Positions 44,246 to 57,500 of a DNA stretch of 64,000 nt are shown here, piece after piece. The position numbers and the translations under genes are program-made. The DNA is taken from the NCBI GenBank assembly GCA_000507305.1, contig DF240506.1:1-64000 (forward strand), written 5' to 3'. The first letter of the stretch is position 1; every line of letters begins with the position of its first letter. The stretch is from Breviolum minutum Mf 1.05b.01. Its lineage: Eukaryota > Sar > Dinophyceae > Suessiales > Symbiodiniaceae. Under the pieces are notes generated by a model. It was not told the origin of the DNA. It ran no database searches and saw only the letters and a program-made list of their open reading frames with translations.

Positions 44246-44550
44246 AGCACAAGCCTTTTTGATGTTCTCAAGTACAACCTAAGATGCTCCATTTGTTTAT
44301 TGCTGCATTTCATGAAAAAAAGGGTGTACAATCAGAGTTGAAGAAACGTTTTTGAATTTCCAGTTGTAACTAGTGTAACTAGTGCCCAGAAAAAACCTTA
44401 GAATTCCGTTCTTTGCCGCGTCTTCCAAGCTCGAAGACCGGATTTACATTTATATACGCTTGCATTTGATTGATATATAGTCAGTAAAGTTATATAGTTA
44501 TATACTGTTATATTTGTGTGTTCCTGCTCATCACGAAGGCTTTTGTACAG

Positions 44551-44944
44551 GCTCAGTTTGCAGAGCTGCAACAGAGTCTCAAGTTTCACAAGCTTTGCTA
44601 GCACTAATAGAGTCGCAGGCAACTTTGAAGCGTCCACTAGGGGTATGTCCTTTTGTGGTACGTCTGTGAGATTGCAAGGGCTTGAGATTCAATCCTATGA
44701 TTTCAGATGTACCCCTCTGTCAAGATGCTCAAGTGCCTGACGTCTCTTGTGAACAAATTAGCTGCAAGAAAATGATGACACTTGAATGTGATCCCACTTG
44801 GCTCATGCTTTTTCAACCTTTTCTCCCATTGGAAAATCTCCAGGATTCACTCGGTGTCGCTGCTAGGCTTTCGGAATCAGAGTGCAACGAGCTGTTGGCC
44901 TCGAAGAGGCGGAGCTATGGCATGAAGCGCTACGACCGAACCAG
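44551..44944 (+). CDS. Three-exon chain of an unidentified gene
   Basis: Exon 44551-44642 (GTACAG / GTATGT) contains RAATESQVSQALLALIESQ. Exon 44707-44760 (TTTCAG / GC donor) encodes MYPSVKMLKCLTSLVNKL. Exon 44844-44944 (CTCCAG / GT) contains DSLGVAARLSESECNELLAS and RRSYGMKRYDRT. All three join in consistent phase. A possible earlier exon starts at 44087 (FTSLAAKKAEIWSLLMHA). The product is a helical protein of unknown family, starting shortly after the channel gene ends. Confidence 0.55.
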
Positions 44945-46380
44945 GTGGGATCCAGTGGGGATGACGGGATGAGCAGGATATCCTACCTCCCCCAAAACAT
45001 GGGGTGGTAAACGGACACAAGCAGGAAACAATTGCGGAAACAATGTGCAGATTAATTTGAAGCAAGACATCATCATTGGAAGTTTTTATCTGGCTGGAAG
45101 TGGGCGCCTCTCTTTCTGGATATTTGATTTGCATGTCTCTGAATGGATTTCGGCTCGAAAGCTGACATTGGGGGCACATGATGCAGAAATGCAAAAGGGA
45201 TCGTCTCTATTCCAGCAGATTCCAGCATCGATGTGAAGGTGTTGATGGATCTCCCCTTCCAGCTCCACACAGTCACCGATTCATAGCTGTGCGAGGTGAT
45301 TCTCCACAAGACAAAGACGAGATAACAATATGATAAGATGAAGCTTTAAATATGCCAATATATATATATATACAGAGTACTATACTAGTATAGCATATAA
45401 TTGCAGATCTTGGATCCATTGCAATGCTACCTGCTGCAACGAAGAATCCACTGCAGCGTTGGACGCCTGCTTCGACTTCTCTACATCATCGTGGTTGTGC
45501 TCGAAAGGATGAGGTGCCTTCGATGGTGCATGTGGCTTAAAGCCCTTGAAAACACGGCAGCAGCGTTTGGTTGATGGTTGTTTTTGTGAGATCATGGCAT
45601 AGAATATCATAAAATTACTCAGATGGAAGTCGGAGGTTCTTATCACTTCGGACAGCAGGGAGTGGTGCCACGGGTGCCATGGCTGGGTGCTCCATTTGGA
45701 TGTCACGACATTTCTGTTGGATAGGTGCCGCGAGAAGGCAGAGATCTCAGACCGCGGTTTGCTTTAGCTGGTCTACTGATAAGGCGGCTGGACCAGATGG
45801 GCTGGGTGCAACCCAAACACATTTGTTCCTCTTGACAATCACCACCTGGACGCACCCTTGTAAGGGCTGAAACGTTCATTGCGTAGAGAGAGCCCCTAAT
45901 TTACATGGGGTCTATGTACTGGAATCATATCCGATATCCTTTGATAGTGAATTGTAGTTTTCTCGTAGGTTGATTTTTTGTGCATCTTCTTCTCGTTGGC
46001 CAATTCACCAAGATTTGAAGTTCCCTACTTGCAGGGGGGGAACTCCCCAGAACCAGGAAGGAAAGGTTGATAAACATCGATAACACAACATGGAAATCAC
46101 GCGTCACAGCATCGAAATGGTGAAGCTTGCAGATGCCTCCAGCGCCTCCATAAACTGCCACGAAGCCACACCCGGCGTGCTTGGCGAAGATGGGCAGAAG
46201 GATTAGGCATTGAAGCTCCCAAGGCTGGAGACGATACGACGGTTGAGGGCGGGATTTCGTGACCTTTGAAGGTTTGATGTTCAAGTTCGTGTTTTTGAAG
46301 GATCACTTGGCAGCTTAGCAAAATGACCATTGTTGCCTTTTTTTGAGGACTTGTGCAAGTCACCATAGATCTGTTTTTGA
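44945..46380. other. Unassigned region
   Basis: No exon with convincing frame and splice sites was found on either strand. A TATATA patch lies at 45356-45373. Part of it may be the intron of the preceding gene, whose last exon ends in phase 2 at 44944. Confidence 0.4.
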
Positions 46381-46383
46381 GTG

Positions 46384-49300
46384 GTGCTCCAGTGGGATGA
46401 ATGCCAAGATACAAATGATACAGCCGTGCCAAAGGTGGAGTTGACTACCCTTCAAGACGCTTTTGGTCATGAGTTGCGAGGGTTCCAGCCTCAAGCTCTT
46501 CTAGCGAGATTGCAACCATCAGATACTGATCTTGCCGTCTCAATTAATCCATCCAAATTTAGAAATTTCTAGCATGTGACCAACACTGCTGGAGCTCTTG
46601 GAAACACTTGGATACATCTGTATGACTGTACAAACTTCGCAACGGATGACCTCTCTTGACCTTCCTACCTGTCGAGGACGACAATGTGAAACATCCTTCA
46701 GAACTCAGGATGCGATGCACTTCGGAGATCTCCAGCGAGGAGGCCATTATTACTGTGCCATCGAAGCGCGCCCTTCAGGTAACAACTGGGGGCCCAAACC
46801 CTGATTGGTGCTCTGCCGAAGCGTGGCAGAATCTGTCTTGGTGGGCACAGCTAGCTTTGCTGCTTGTGAAAGAGGCGCCAAAAAAAGCAACATGCCACTG
46901 TGATCACTGCCTTGTGTTTTGAGCAGATTCATCCTGAAGGCCAAAGGAGTCTATAGTTCTACGAATTGGTTGTTGTACCTATATGTGCTCTGATTTGAAT
47001 GCATGTCTGTATCGTGGTTGTACATTCTTTTCTATCGACTGTTTGCGTCCGTTTGTCCTACCATTCATCCGTTTCGCAAAGCTCCTGTAGCTTCCGTGGG
47101 AGCAGGCAAAGCAGTCAGATTCACCATTGGCCGAGTGGATTGGGAGTTTGCCAAAGGACTTTGCAGAGACTTGCATGAAGTTGGCTTCACTTAAGCTCCA
47201 GATTCTTCATGAATGTGGACATGAGGCAGATGAAGGACACGATGATGAAAGGCAAAGAAGTGGTAGATGATAGGAGGGCCAAGGCTCAAGGCACCCACTT
47301 TTGGTTGTATCTTGTATTGTATCAAAAAGTTGGAAGCTTTTGAAAACTGGTAAATGACCTTTGAAATACTTCCTGCAAAGGCTTTTTGGTACAACTCACA
47401 AAGACAACCTAGTCTTGGTGCCCTTGGATCCTAGACGCATGGCTGCATGCTGAGGAGATCCCAATGAACTGGACCAGTGAAGAGCTTGCAGCATTGGAGT
47501 ATCCTCCCTTGCTGAAGCAGAATCTGAGTTGCATGTAATTGCACACGCTCGAAGCGACTTCTCATATCAAAATATATTCCGACCACTTCACTTGCTGTGC
47601 CATCGCATTGCCTCTTGGACACCATTTGACAATTGCAAGGATCGAAAAGCAGCGACATGAGATTTCTGCTGCGTTTGTTGATGCTTCAAAGGGATGTAAC
47701 TTTTCGTTTAGCGAGGCGGGGCCCTGTGGCTTTTTGCTGAGCTTGGGATGCTGGTTGAGTTCAATTACTTTGGCATGTTGGGAAATGTAAATCTTTGGAT
47801 CAGAGTGTCATGACCTTTGAGTTTCCATCATGACATGTTCACTTGCATTTGAATCGGATTTGATGCTTCTCTGGTTGCACAGGCTGATTTTTCCTGGGCG
47901 GTGCGGCTGGTGCGCAGTCGTGCCTTCACAGGGCCCTATGAGGGCCGTGGACCCAAGGACCGTGCAGCACAATTGGCCTTCATTAGCGTTTTGTCCTGTG
48001 ACTGCAAACAGTGAAAAAAAAGTCAGCATAGATAAATGGAGGATCAATTTCAAGAGTCTAGATGCTTTGCTGGCTTTTGTTTGGTTGAGTGTGAATGATT
48101 GCTAAAGCTATCCATCACAGACATGGAAGGGCAGGCCCACGGAGCTTTCGCTGATCTGCGTGTGTGTCATAGCAATGTGATTGCTGCAATGCTTTGTCAA
48201 GCTGAGGCTGGCGCTGAGTGTAGGTACTGGATTCGTATCACTGGAAAATGGCCTGAACGGGGCATTGGCCGCTGCATTCGCGATTCCATTAACGGATTCT
48301 TGGCTGACTAACTTGAGCAGTTTTCCCATCTCCTGGAGCACGAGTTCCATTCATGTCGATGATTTTCACAGTGATTTCCAACATTGAATAGCACGCAGAA
48401 TCTGTGTAGAATCTAATGGGTGCACTGCGGTACACTTGCAGCACTGACAGGGATTTACATCTTTGAGCGTTGGCACAATTCTTCACCGAGGATTTCTTAG
48501 TTGGACAGCGTCTCGCAAGCAAGAGGATTGTAGATGAAGAGTTCAACGCCTCAGACGCATTCCGCTTTGCTGATTCCATTTTTTGATACCACTCCCTGGT
48601 TTTTCCTAGGGAAAATAGAGTATAACCTGCAACAGTGGAGGATAATGATTGTCAGACGATTGCGTCATGGTTTGTTGATCTCCATGATCCTGTTTCTATT
48701 TGTGAAGTTGAGGTCGTCTACTTTGAAGAGACACGTGATGTGTCCTGTTGTTGATTACCTCAATCACGCACCTCACCAGCACAAGAAAATCTTTAGGAAT
48801 CTCTCAAGGGATTCTCTCAGAGAAATGCTTCAAATCAAAATCCATATCTTGGATACAAGGATTGTAGGTTTCTGGAAGGCAATTCACCATATTGCTCGAT
48901 CGCTTGCCAGAGTACTCTTCATGCAAAAGTTGTTTGCACTTGTATTATTGTATGAGCTTCTCGACATTTCTTCAAGATAACAATTGAGACACACGCTTGC
49001 TATGTGAGAAAGGACAGCTCCGCCATCTCGGACATTGCCTATGAGTACTTTGCTAATGTCTTTGCAGTTCGGGTCAATGGCAGCTTCAAGGACAGCTGAT
49101 CATGGACCTTTTCTTAAAGTGTGTCCTGTTTCTGCCTCTGACCAGTCCCTTGACCAGCACATTCCATGTCCAGGAGGGTGAAGAGGTGTGCATAAACTAT
49201 GGAGAACAGCGCAGCAACGACACCCTCTTGCAGTTTTATGGCTTTGTCGAAAGGCACACGGCACACACACTTCGAAGCACACCTGCCATTTCCTTCCTCG

Positions 49301-50328
49301 ACCCACGAATCCGAAGTCCGAAGTTGTGGCCAAGCTTCTGTTGCAGGGACAACTCAAATGACACGTACACCATGGATATTCTCAAGCACTTGGATGTGGC
49401 CAAAGAGGAAGTGTTGGAGGTGGTGTTAGCATTTGTTAGCCAAGTGTTAGCATTTGTTGGACAGCAACTACTGCGAACGCTGTCCTTTTGGGTCAGGTGA
49501 CTCTGACAAGGACTGGTCCAGATGAAGAGTCCATGCTGAGGCCGGCAAACATATTAGGCAATATGTTATTTCTGAATTTTATGATTCACATCAGCAAAGC
49601 CTAAGACCCGAGACTGGAAAAGAAAACACAAGCAGAGTCAAACTCCAGCTTGCTAAAGTGACCAGTCAGGCTCTTGACTGCTCTTGGTGGAGCTGGCGAA
49701 GAGGAAGAAGAAATGGCCTGGAAGGCTGTGATGGTGGGGTCCATCTCGGTAAGGCGGCAGACAAATTGGCCTCAATAGGTGGAGCTACCATGATTAGCAG
49801 CAAATTTCTTCACCTTTTTTTGGGGATCTTTTTTCTAATTTTGGTGTTTTTCCATTGTTGCAAAGAGGGAACTTTGAACTTTTTTCAGCTTTTTTCAGCT
49901 TTGGAGGCGGTGGCTATGGCTTGTGAAGCTGAGTTGCAAGAACGAAGCGCCGGCGAGGCCTATGAAGCTGAACAAGGCGTGTTTGGCGTAGTATCGATGT
50001 GCAAATTTCCAAAGCCTCCATCTGTCGGAAGTGAAGGGGCAGATCCTCGAGCCCTGGCAGCGCGATTTGCGGCTGAGAAGGACGACCCCCAGCGACATCG
50101 AAAAACAACACATTGGGATCACCTGAGTGTATTTGCAGGGATCGCAAAAAGCAAAGTGTGGGTGTTGAGCAATTGCACGCATATTTCCATGTTCATCCAA
50201 TCCAGGAGAAGGTGCTCATTGCATGCCGTGCGCATGCACAGTCGAGGTGCAGGGTGGAGTGGGCTCAGAGCGACAAATCAAAAATCTACAGGTCTCAAAG
50301 GCATATCATAGAACTCACAAAACCTTAA
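46384..50328 (+). CDS. SET-domain protein-lysine methyltransferase (Rubisco LSMT / SETD6-like)
   Basis: Segments match the split SET domain of the plant LSMT/SETD3/SETD6 class in order: SSEEAIITVPSKRAL and WWAQLALLLVKEA (46702-~46880), IPMNWTSEELAALEYPPLL (47455-47527), VMCPVVDYLNHAPH near 48736-48777 (SET core NH motif), SDIAYEYFANVFAVRVNG near 49020-49085, and EGEEVCINYGEQRSNDTLLQ with FYGFVE (49174-49253; SET C-terminal YG and GF motifs). Then come SNDTYTMDILKHLDVAKE (49347-49419), 49465-49496, 49670-49748, ALEAVAMACEAELQERSAGE (from ~49905) and a last exon ending at TGA 50326-50328, which resemble the substrate-binding C-terminal domain. The enzyme would transfer methyl groups from S-adenosylmethionine to lysines. 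The N-terminal limit and several joins are unresolved. Confidence 0.75.
46702..46880 (+). CDS. SET gene exon: start of SET domain
   Basis: After CCTTCAG the frame reads RCTSEISSEEAIITVPSKRA and, further on, NLSWWAQLALLLVKEAPKK. This matches the post-GxG beta strands (gE.li.VP) and the helix WxxLALxLL of LSMT-type SET domains. The 3' end is uncertain. Confidence 0.65.
49174..49419 (+). CDS. SET gene exons: C-terminal SET motif
   Basis: Exon 49174-49253 (GTCCAG / GC donor) has EEVCINYGEQRSNDTLLQFY and GFVE and ends with two bases (AG). Exon 49347-49419 (TTGCAG / GT donor) starts with G, completing Arg, and continues DNSNDTYTMDILKHLDVAKE. Phases fit, supporting another GC-AG intron. Confidence 0.8.
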
Positions 50329-50429
50329 GGAGTCTTTTGGACGTATGATGAGATACTGTATGAATCATTCCATGCGGTCTTAACGCTGTGGATGCCGCAG
50401 CCATGTTGCTTTGAGAGCTGTCCTTTGAA

Positions 50430-50825
50430 GCCAATCGGCCCACGGCTGCTGGCATGTACCATGGCCGGCGACGTTCCCCATCGCCGCCTTTAGGTGGACG
50501 TTCAAGACTCACGGCGAGGGATGAACAAAGATGCCTAGCTGAAGTAGGTGAACCGAACCAACTTGTTCAAAATCAAGCACTCTTAGCTTTGTTGTTCAAC
50601 TGGTCACCCTTTGCCTGAAACAAAGTGCGCAACCATATTTCTTGCAGCTCAGGAGAGATGTTGGCTCAGGAGGTTCCATTGCCTGGGGCTCTAGGGCCTT
50701 CAGCAAGTTTGCAGCCCCAGGCCCTAAGCTCTCGCCATTGCTTTGCAGCTGGTCAGGGGTCTTTGTTGAGCAGCCTGGCACTTCAAATGAGCAATGAAAA
50801 AGCCCGAGTTGTTTACGGTATATAG
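50430..50825 (+). CDS. Candidate 5' exons of the next gene
   Basis: A frame from about 50430 to a TGA near 50620 includes MYHGRRRSPSPPLGGRSRLT, an Arg/Ser-rich segment, then a helix. A second segment after TTGCAG (50647-50825) reads SGEMLAQEVPLPGALGPSAS and on, with a TAG at its end. They could be N-terminal exons of the WD40 gene or independent. Boundaries are not resolved. Confidence 0.3.
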
Positions 50826-51511
50826 GGGATTATACTACACAGTTAGGACTATAATAAACCATTATAAGGATCTCTATGAAACAACCAGTATAATGAAAAG
50901 TAAGAGGGTCTTTTTCGTGGCTCGAATGGAAAACAGGAAGCCTCCTTAAACCAAGCTTCCTACAGGAAATATCTTGGAACTTCTGCATACCGGACTCTCT
51001 CCAGACTCTACAAGACTCTATAATCAAGATTAACCAAGTAGTTCTGATGATAAGCACGCAAGAACGATGAGAAAACAGTCATGAGATGCTATTCCGTTTG
51101 CTGTGTAGCAGTCTTATAAATCATGTAAATATATGTAAATACTTAAACATGTCAACTCAATTTGTTACATTTTTTGGTCCAAAATTGGACTGAGGTATTA
51201 GTGGAGGAAGTCTTTTCGAGACCAACATGGAGGGACATCAACAGGTACAACTGGGGCCTCGACCTCGACCATTGACCTGTTTAGCAAACTCTCCCTGTGG
51301 GAAGTGGTGGGCCATGGGCGAGTCCTGTTTTGGTGGCCGATCTGGACAGGTGGGACGAGAGCACAATCCATGTGAAGGAACATGATATCAGATATGTCAG
51401 TGTGATACGATTTTGAGTTGGGAGTTTTGATGTGCCATGAAAGATTGCCTTCTGTAGATCTTACCTTGAAGTGGAGATGCCACACAGTGGGAGGTCATCA
51501 TCCTGAACAGT

Positions 51512-54500
51512 GAGAAAGAAGTCGCTGCGTCGCTACCCGTGGGAGTACGCCGCACTGCACGTCACGTCTGCTGGGCTGCAAGGGGTGAGCTTGTAGCTGC
51601 AATCGTGGAGTTTGAGTCCGAGCAGGCTGGAGCCCTTTACCTTTGCTCACACGTACAGTCACATCACCCTGAGAGTTTCTTCGATTCCTGAGATCAATCA
51701 ATTGTCTTGTCTCACTTGTATTCACTTCACGTGTTGGGACCCGTTGTGATTCTGCAGATTCTCAACGTCTCAGGTGGTGGCAGCAGATCAACAACTGATG
51801 GTTTGGTCCTGGCCGTCAGGGGAGCGCTTAGCTAGCTCGAGCTGTGGCCGTGGAGCACAGGCATCATGGGGGACACCCGGGACACCTCTCTGCCAACGGG
51901 TTGGGAAAAAGGTCACGACTCATGACATGGGAAACTTCCCCAAGGCTCAAAGCCATGACGTTGGAAATTTGTGAAATTTCGGGATGTTTTTTTTTCTTCT
52001 CGAATCCCAAAGTCGTTTGTTGTTGGCTTATTGCAGGACATAGCAGGGTCGCCAGATGGTGCTGTGCTGCTCACCGTAGGGCCATGTGGAGCCAAGCTTT
52101 GGACCTTGATACGTTCGCAGGAGTGACACTAGTAACACTACTGATGAGTGATTTGTTTCTAGAATTTTTCTATATTTTTGTCATCTGCATGCAAAACGGA
52201 GGACTCTACAGCAGTGAAAGGTGCTGGAGTCAAGGCAGGTTTGCAGAAGGGATTCGGTTTGAATGTTGGTGGTTTCTTTTGTGAAGATGGCTTTGGGCTT
52301 TCTATGGCTTTCCAGACTTTCCCAACTGGATGTGCTTTTTGACTGTTTCTGACATTTGGTTCAAGCACTGAGATGCGTGCAGACGCAGGACCATACTGTT
52401 CTGCCAATGAAACTGTTGGCGTTGCTTTTGGTTGCTTCAGCGTTTGAGACGAAGGAGGCAAAATCGAACTGTTCAAATGCAGGCCTGACTCTAGTGCAAA
52501 AGCGACATGTCAGTTCGAAGTTGCATCCAAACGTTGATGCAGAGAAGATTTGGGCCGGAAAGGCCGTTCGCTTTAGAACATTGGATGGCAAGTACCTGCG
52601 TTGCGACAGAAAAGTTTCAATTTCAAAGGTTGGTTCTGACTTTGTGCTACAAAAGCCTGGAGCCGCTGAACTCCATTCAGGCGATGCAGTGACTTTGTCA
52701 TGTGCAGGTCGCCAACTTTCTGTGCTTCAGGACAAAATTCATATCAGTTCTAAGGCCCAAATGGGAGAAACCTTCATTTTGCAGCGGCAGCAAGGAGACG
52801 GATTTCTACAAGAAAATGATCCAATTTACGTGCTTAACCCCAAAGATCTTCAAGCCCTGAAAGTTGAGGGTAGTGAGCTTCGATTGAGGTTTGCTGAAGA
52901 TGATATAGGTGAAGCTTTCTTGGTGGAGCAGGTTCCCACCAAGAATCGCTGGGTGGTTCTGCCAGATCCTGACGGCTTTTGCGATGCGACATTAAGATGT
53001 CACAGGCGATTGAAGGTTAGCTGCACATCTGAAAATGGAACATCGCTCAGCTTTCGTGACTGTGATCACCAGCATCGCCCTTGGAGTTATGAGCCCTGCT
53101 TCAGGTCTTCCATGGGTGCATGCATTGATGTGGCTGAATCAGACTGCACCGATATTCCAGGTTCTTGGTGGAACCCGGAGGGAAAATCGTGCAAAGAGTA
53201 TGCTGCACAAGATTGCCATCAAAATGAACTCTTGCGCAGAGCCTGTGGTGAGACTTGCAAGAAGAGAAGCTGCACACCTGCAAAGCACTTCGTGACAGAA
53301 GAAGGTTGTCAGGATGAGCCGCTCTACCGGAGCGCCTTTAATTGGCACTGTGCATGGTTCAAAAACCGCAACTGCAGTGCATACCTCTTTCATGATGAGT
53401 TGTTGAAGGCATGCAGAAAGTCCTGCAAGCTTTGCTGACTCTGAAAGGGGCGGCTGGCAAGTGGGAAGAGCAAGCTTACAGTATCTCAAAGCTGACAAGT
53501 CTACCGAACTTCATCCTGAGAAGTTGAAGCACTAAGCACGCTCAAAAGAGTCTGTTCAATATTTTGTGATGTATTAAAGGGAGTTAGTACGTGAAGCTAG
53601 GTCTGACCAACAGTGAGATGGGAGGAAGTTCTGCCAGATGTTTTCAGCTTGCCCAGCCCACTTCAAAAGTGCATCAGCAGTGGGTTCTGGACACTTACAG
53701 ATAAAGTGATACAGGGTGAACACCACTCTGAGGCCACACTCTGTGCCAGGCAACGTACCAAATGCATCCAACGAGAAGTGTGGCCGAAAAAGAATGAAGT
53801 TGCCAGTTGCAGTGCTTAGTATTTGGATGTATTTGGTTCCTGTCCTTAACGGCTTACCTGGCAAGTTCTGTCACGGCAAGGCCAGCTTTGGTGTCTTGCC
53901 TTTGCGCCTCGTGGGCCGGGCATTGCCTGCGTTGCCTGGGCCCAAAACATCCGCTCCCAGCCTTCGGCGACGTCCTGAAGATGCTCTGGTGGCCGTGGCT
54001 TGGGGTGCCTTGCAGACGGGGATGAAGCGAGGTCATTGGAGGTTTGGTACGGTTCAATTGAATTTCACGGTTTCCACTTCCACCCGAAAAATGCAGTATA
54101 TATATAATTCAATTTGCAGGACAACGATGCACGCTAGATACCCTGGGGACAAGTGTGGGTAAATCATGCAGGTTTGATTCTTTGCCTGCTCTGCGACAAA
54201 GCTCTGCAGCTTGAGGTTTGGAGAGCTGCCTTTTCCTTGCGACACGTCAGGGTGGTTTGGGTCTTACCTTTTGCGACTCAAATGTGCAGCAGAAAACACC
54301 TATTTGGCGTGATATGGGACGCCGTGCATTCTCCCTGGTCGGGTATCCAAGAGGGAAAGGGATGGGAAGTTTGTGGATTGAAACCCACTATGGAGAGGCA
54401 CCAGGTGGTAAGTTCAACATAGATATACCAAACAAGCTGGACTTCGCAGTCAGCAAGATCGGATGTCAGGCAGCTTCGGCGAGGAAGTAAATCTCAGCGT

Positions 54501-57500
54501 CTCGAACTCCTCAATGTGTTGAAAAGTGCGAAAGTATGTGTACCATCCGAAAAAATTAAGATGTCCGCTACAAAGGCACTATTTCAATAGGAAATTACAT
54601 CTTCCAACCATTGATTATCAGGGGTTATGTTTAGTTTCCGGGGGAGTATATTCTATATATATATATATATATGTATAACATAAAAATTGCAAATGTTTAC
54701 ATACTATGTTTTCAACCTCAGTAGCAAAGGTTAAGACTCAAGATTTGTGGAGTGTGATTCGCATAAAGCATTTTTGCTTTGCAGCAAATGGACTGAAATG
54801 CCTTTTCTCCAGGTTGACAAATGACGTAACTGGGAATCTTCTTTTCCTTTGAACTGCATGGACCTTCTATCGCAGGCCTGGTGTCAAGGTTTTGCGGGAC
54901 AACCTGAACGCGCAGCAGGCATGTTGGCATGTGGTCTGAGTGGTCGGGTGGAAATCTTGGATGCTGCTGATATGACTCCTGGCTGCGAAGGGTGGATGGG
55001 AATGATCAGGGCATCAATGTTGATGTTACTTGATGTTCCATGGATCTTGCAGTTTTAGGAGTCTACTAGGAGTCTACTAAGTTTTTGTAAAGATGCATGC
55101 ATATGCATGCCCATGGGGCTATTGTGTGATAGTGGCCCAGCTCCTTTAGCCTTCGAGTCGCATCTCCATCTCCATGGTTTACCCGACCTGAGGACCACAC
55201 TTTGGAAGCTCGAAGCTGATGGTTCAGGGCCTCAACTTGATGCAGTCGGCTTGGCATGCAACCCGCTTGGCAGCTTGTGGGCCCTCTATGCAGATCGCTC
55301 CCTGTCCTACTTCTCGGAACCTTTGGCATCGCGAGATGCTTGCTGGACCCTTCCAGGAGCTGTCAGCGATCTACGCTCGGCTCAGGGGTTGCCAGGTCAT
55401 GTCCTGACAAAAGTCCTTTGTCTTCGACATAAAAAAAAAAGCTGGAAGGTTTTCACCAATTTTTTGTTGAAATTGCAGGGTGTTACAAACAGAACATTGG
55501 CAATATTGACACACCTTTTGGCCACCAAGGTAGTGACACACTCTCCAAGCTGTATCCAGCTGTGGAGCAGTCAACTTCAGGGGGATCTACGCCTGGAAGC
55601 ACAAAGTGAGCCTGCACACGAGCCTTATCATTCAATGCCACATTTTACTTTCAAGCAGAACGATGCTTCCCCAAAAACGGCCATCAACTATTAACTTTAG
55701 TAGCCATTGATGGATTTATGATTTAGCTTCTTGTTGTTGTGGTTTTCAAAAGGATGGTGCTTTTATGAGATCCGCATCAATCTAGGAGCTTTCTGCAGTG
55801 GCAGTGTCTCCTTGGTTGGTGGCTTGTGGTTTGAGCAATGGCGAAGTGCGTCTCTTCGCAGCATTACATGGCCTCATGGAGCTGGGCCCATTGCCCATGC
55901 GACACGCTGCAGAGGTCTTGGCTCTGAGTTTTGGGTGACTTGGCAAGACGTCCAGCAATGTTCATAAACTTCTTGATTTATGTATAGTTATGTTAGATTC
56001 AAGACTATTCTCCATTTGAATAGGAATGAACATACCATTTGGTATGATGAAATCATTCAATAGCGGCATCCCAGATTTGCATACTGCTCGCCTTGGCAAA
56101 TCATGGAGTGCCAACCTAGATTTACCTTGCATGTTGTGGTGTCGTGGAAAAGACAATTTTCGAGGGAAGTTGGGTTCAAGTGGCCAAAACGAATACGACG
56201 TTTTTCTTCAGAGGCACTGGAAGCCTGCAAGTCTCCGGCCCATCATCCTGGCGTCAGTTTCGCAAGACCGAAGTGCCTTGGTCTTCAGCATTGAAGTGCA
56301 GGGCGAAGCTGGTATCAACAGCAGCCAGGCTGGGAAGCAATGCTCGGAAGTCACACCTTTTTGGCAAAGAAAAGACACCTTGAGTGAAAAACCGGCCAGG
56401 CTAGCTTGTTACTTCATTTGCAACACCATTCTGGACCTGTGCACAATGTTTCGCTTCTTGCAGCTCCTAGTGCCTTACCTCCCGGAAGTGAAGTCTTCAG
56501 GATGGTGGTTTGCACTGCGGATCAGCTGATTTGGCGTGAGCTGGAGTGTCTTGGTTGTAGGGGCGATGGCGATGTTTGAGAGGTTCCTGGACTCTCCACA
56601 ATCTTGACTCAGGATCTGTTCTTTCCAATCAGATGAATCATGATGATTGTAAAATCTTTCTTGCTTGCAAAGGTACAAAGATGGCTTCACCACGGTACAC
56701 AAATGTGCGCGTCAGCAAGCTTGCCGTGGTTCGAAGTGGGTTGGTGCTTGCGCAGATACCCAAAGAGGCATTTTCTTTGCAGCTTGCAGCAATCGTCGGC
56801 TTTTGCAATTAGATCCAGCTGGCCGCCGGGTGCAAGAGGTACGACTGGCTGGAGGGAATTCAGTGCCTGTACAGCATTAGTTGTTTTCCTCTTTGTCTCC
56901 TTTTGGGTTGCCTTCATGGATGCATGTCAGCAAAGATACCAACAGTTGTTTCACAACTTCATATTGTGGCTTATCCAGTTTCAATATGTTTCAATGACGT
57001 ATTTTTTTGTTTGTGAGTTCAAGATGCTATTGATATTGATTTGATGTGTAGCAGCAAAGCGTGGTGAGGTGGAAATTGCTGGTCCACTCCATTTGAGTAG
57101 CGATGGCCGGTTCTTGGCTGTCGTGCTGAAAGGCGCAGCTGGCGTCTTACTCTGTGATGCAGGTGGTGCCAGCTTGCAGCCCCTAGCAAGGCTTGCTGCA
57201 GGGCAAGCGGAACCCCCCAGTGGAGTTACCATCTTGCCAGGCCACCGCATCATTGCATGCAGCTTGGCAAATAAGACAGCCAGCATGGTATAGCGTTCTG
57301 ATATCTAATAGAATCTGACTTGAAAGGCACACTAAAATAGGGTATGACGACGAACGAAGAGATCGGCTTGGATGGTTATTTTCTGGCTGTGGTGAACCTT
57401 TAAGTCTCAGTGCCAAGGTTGGTCGGATGGAACAATGCTGAGCTGGCAAGCTCCAGAGAAGCAGCTCGAGCGTCGCCGCTCCCATGATGCTGAGGAATCG

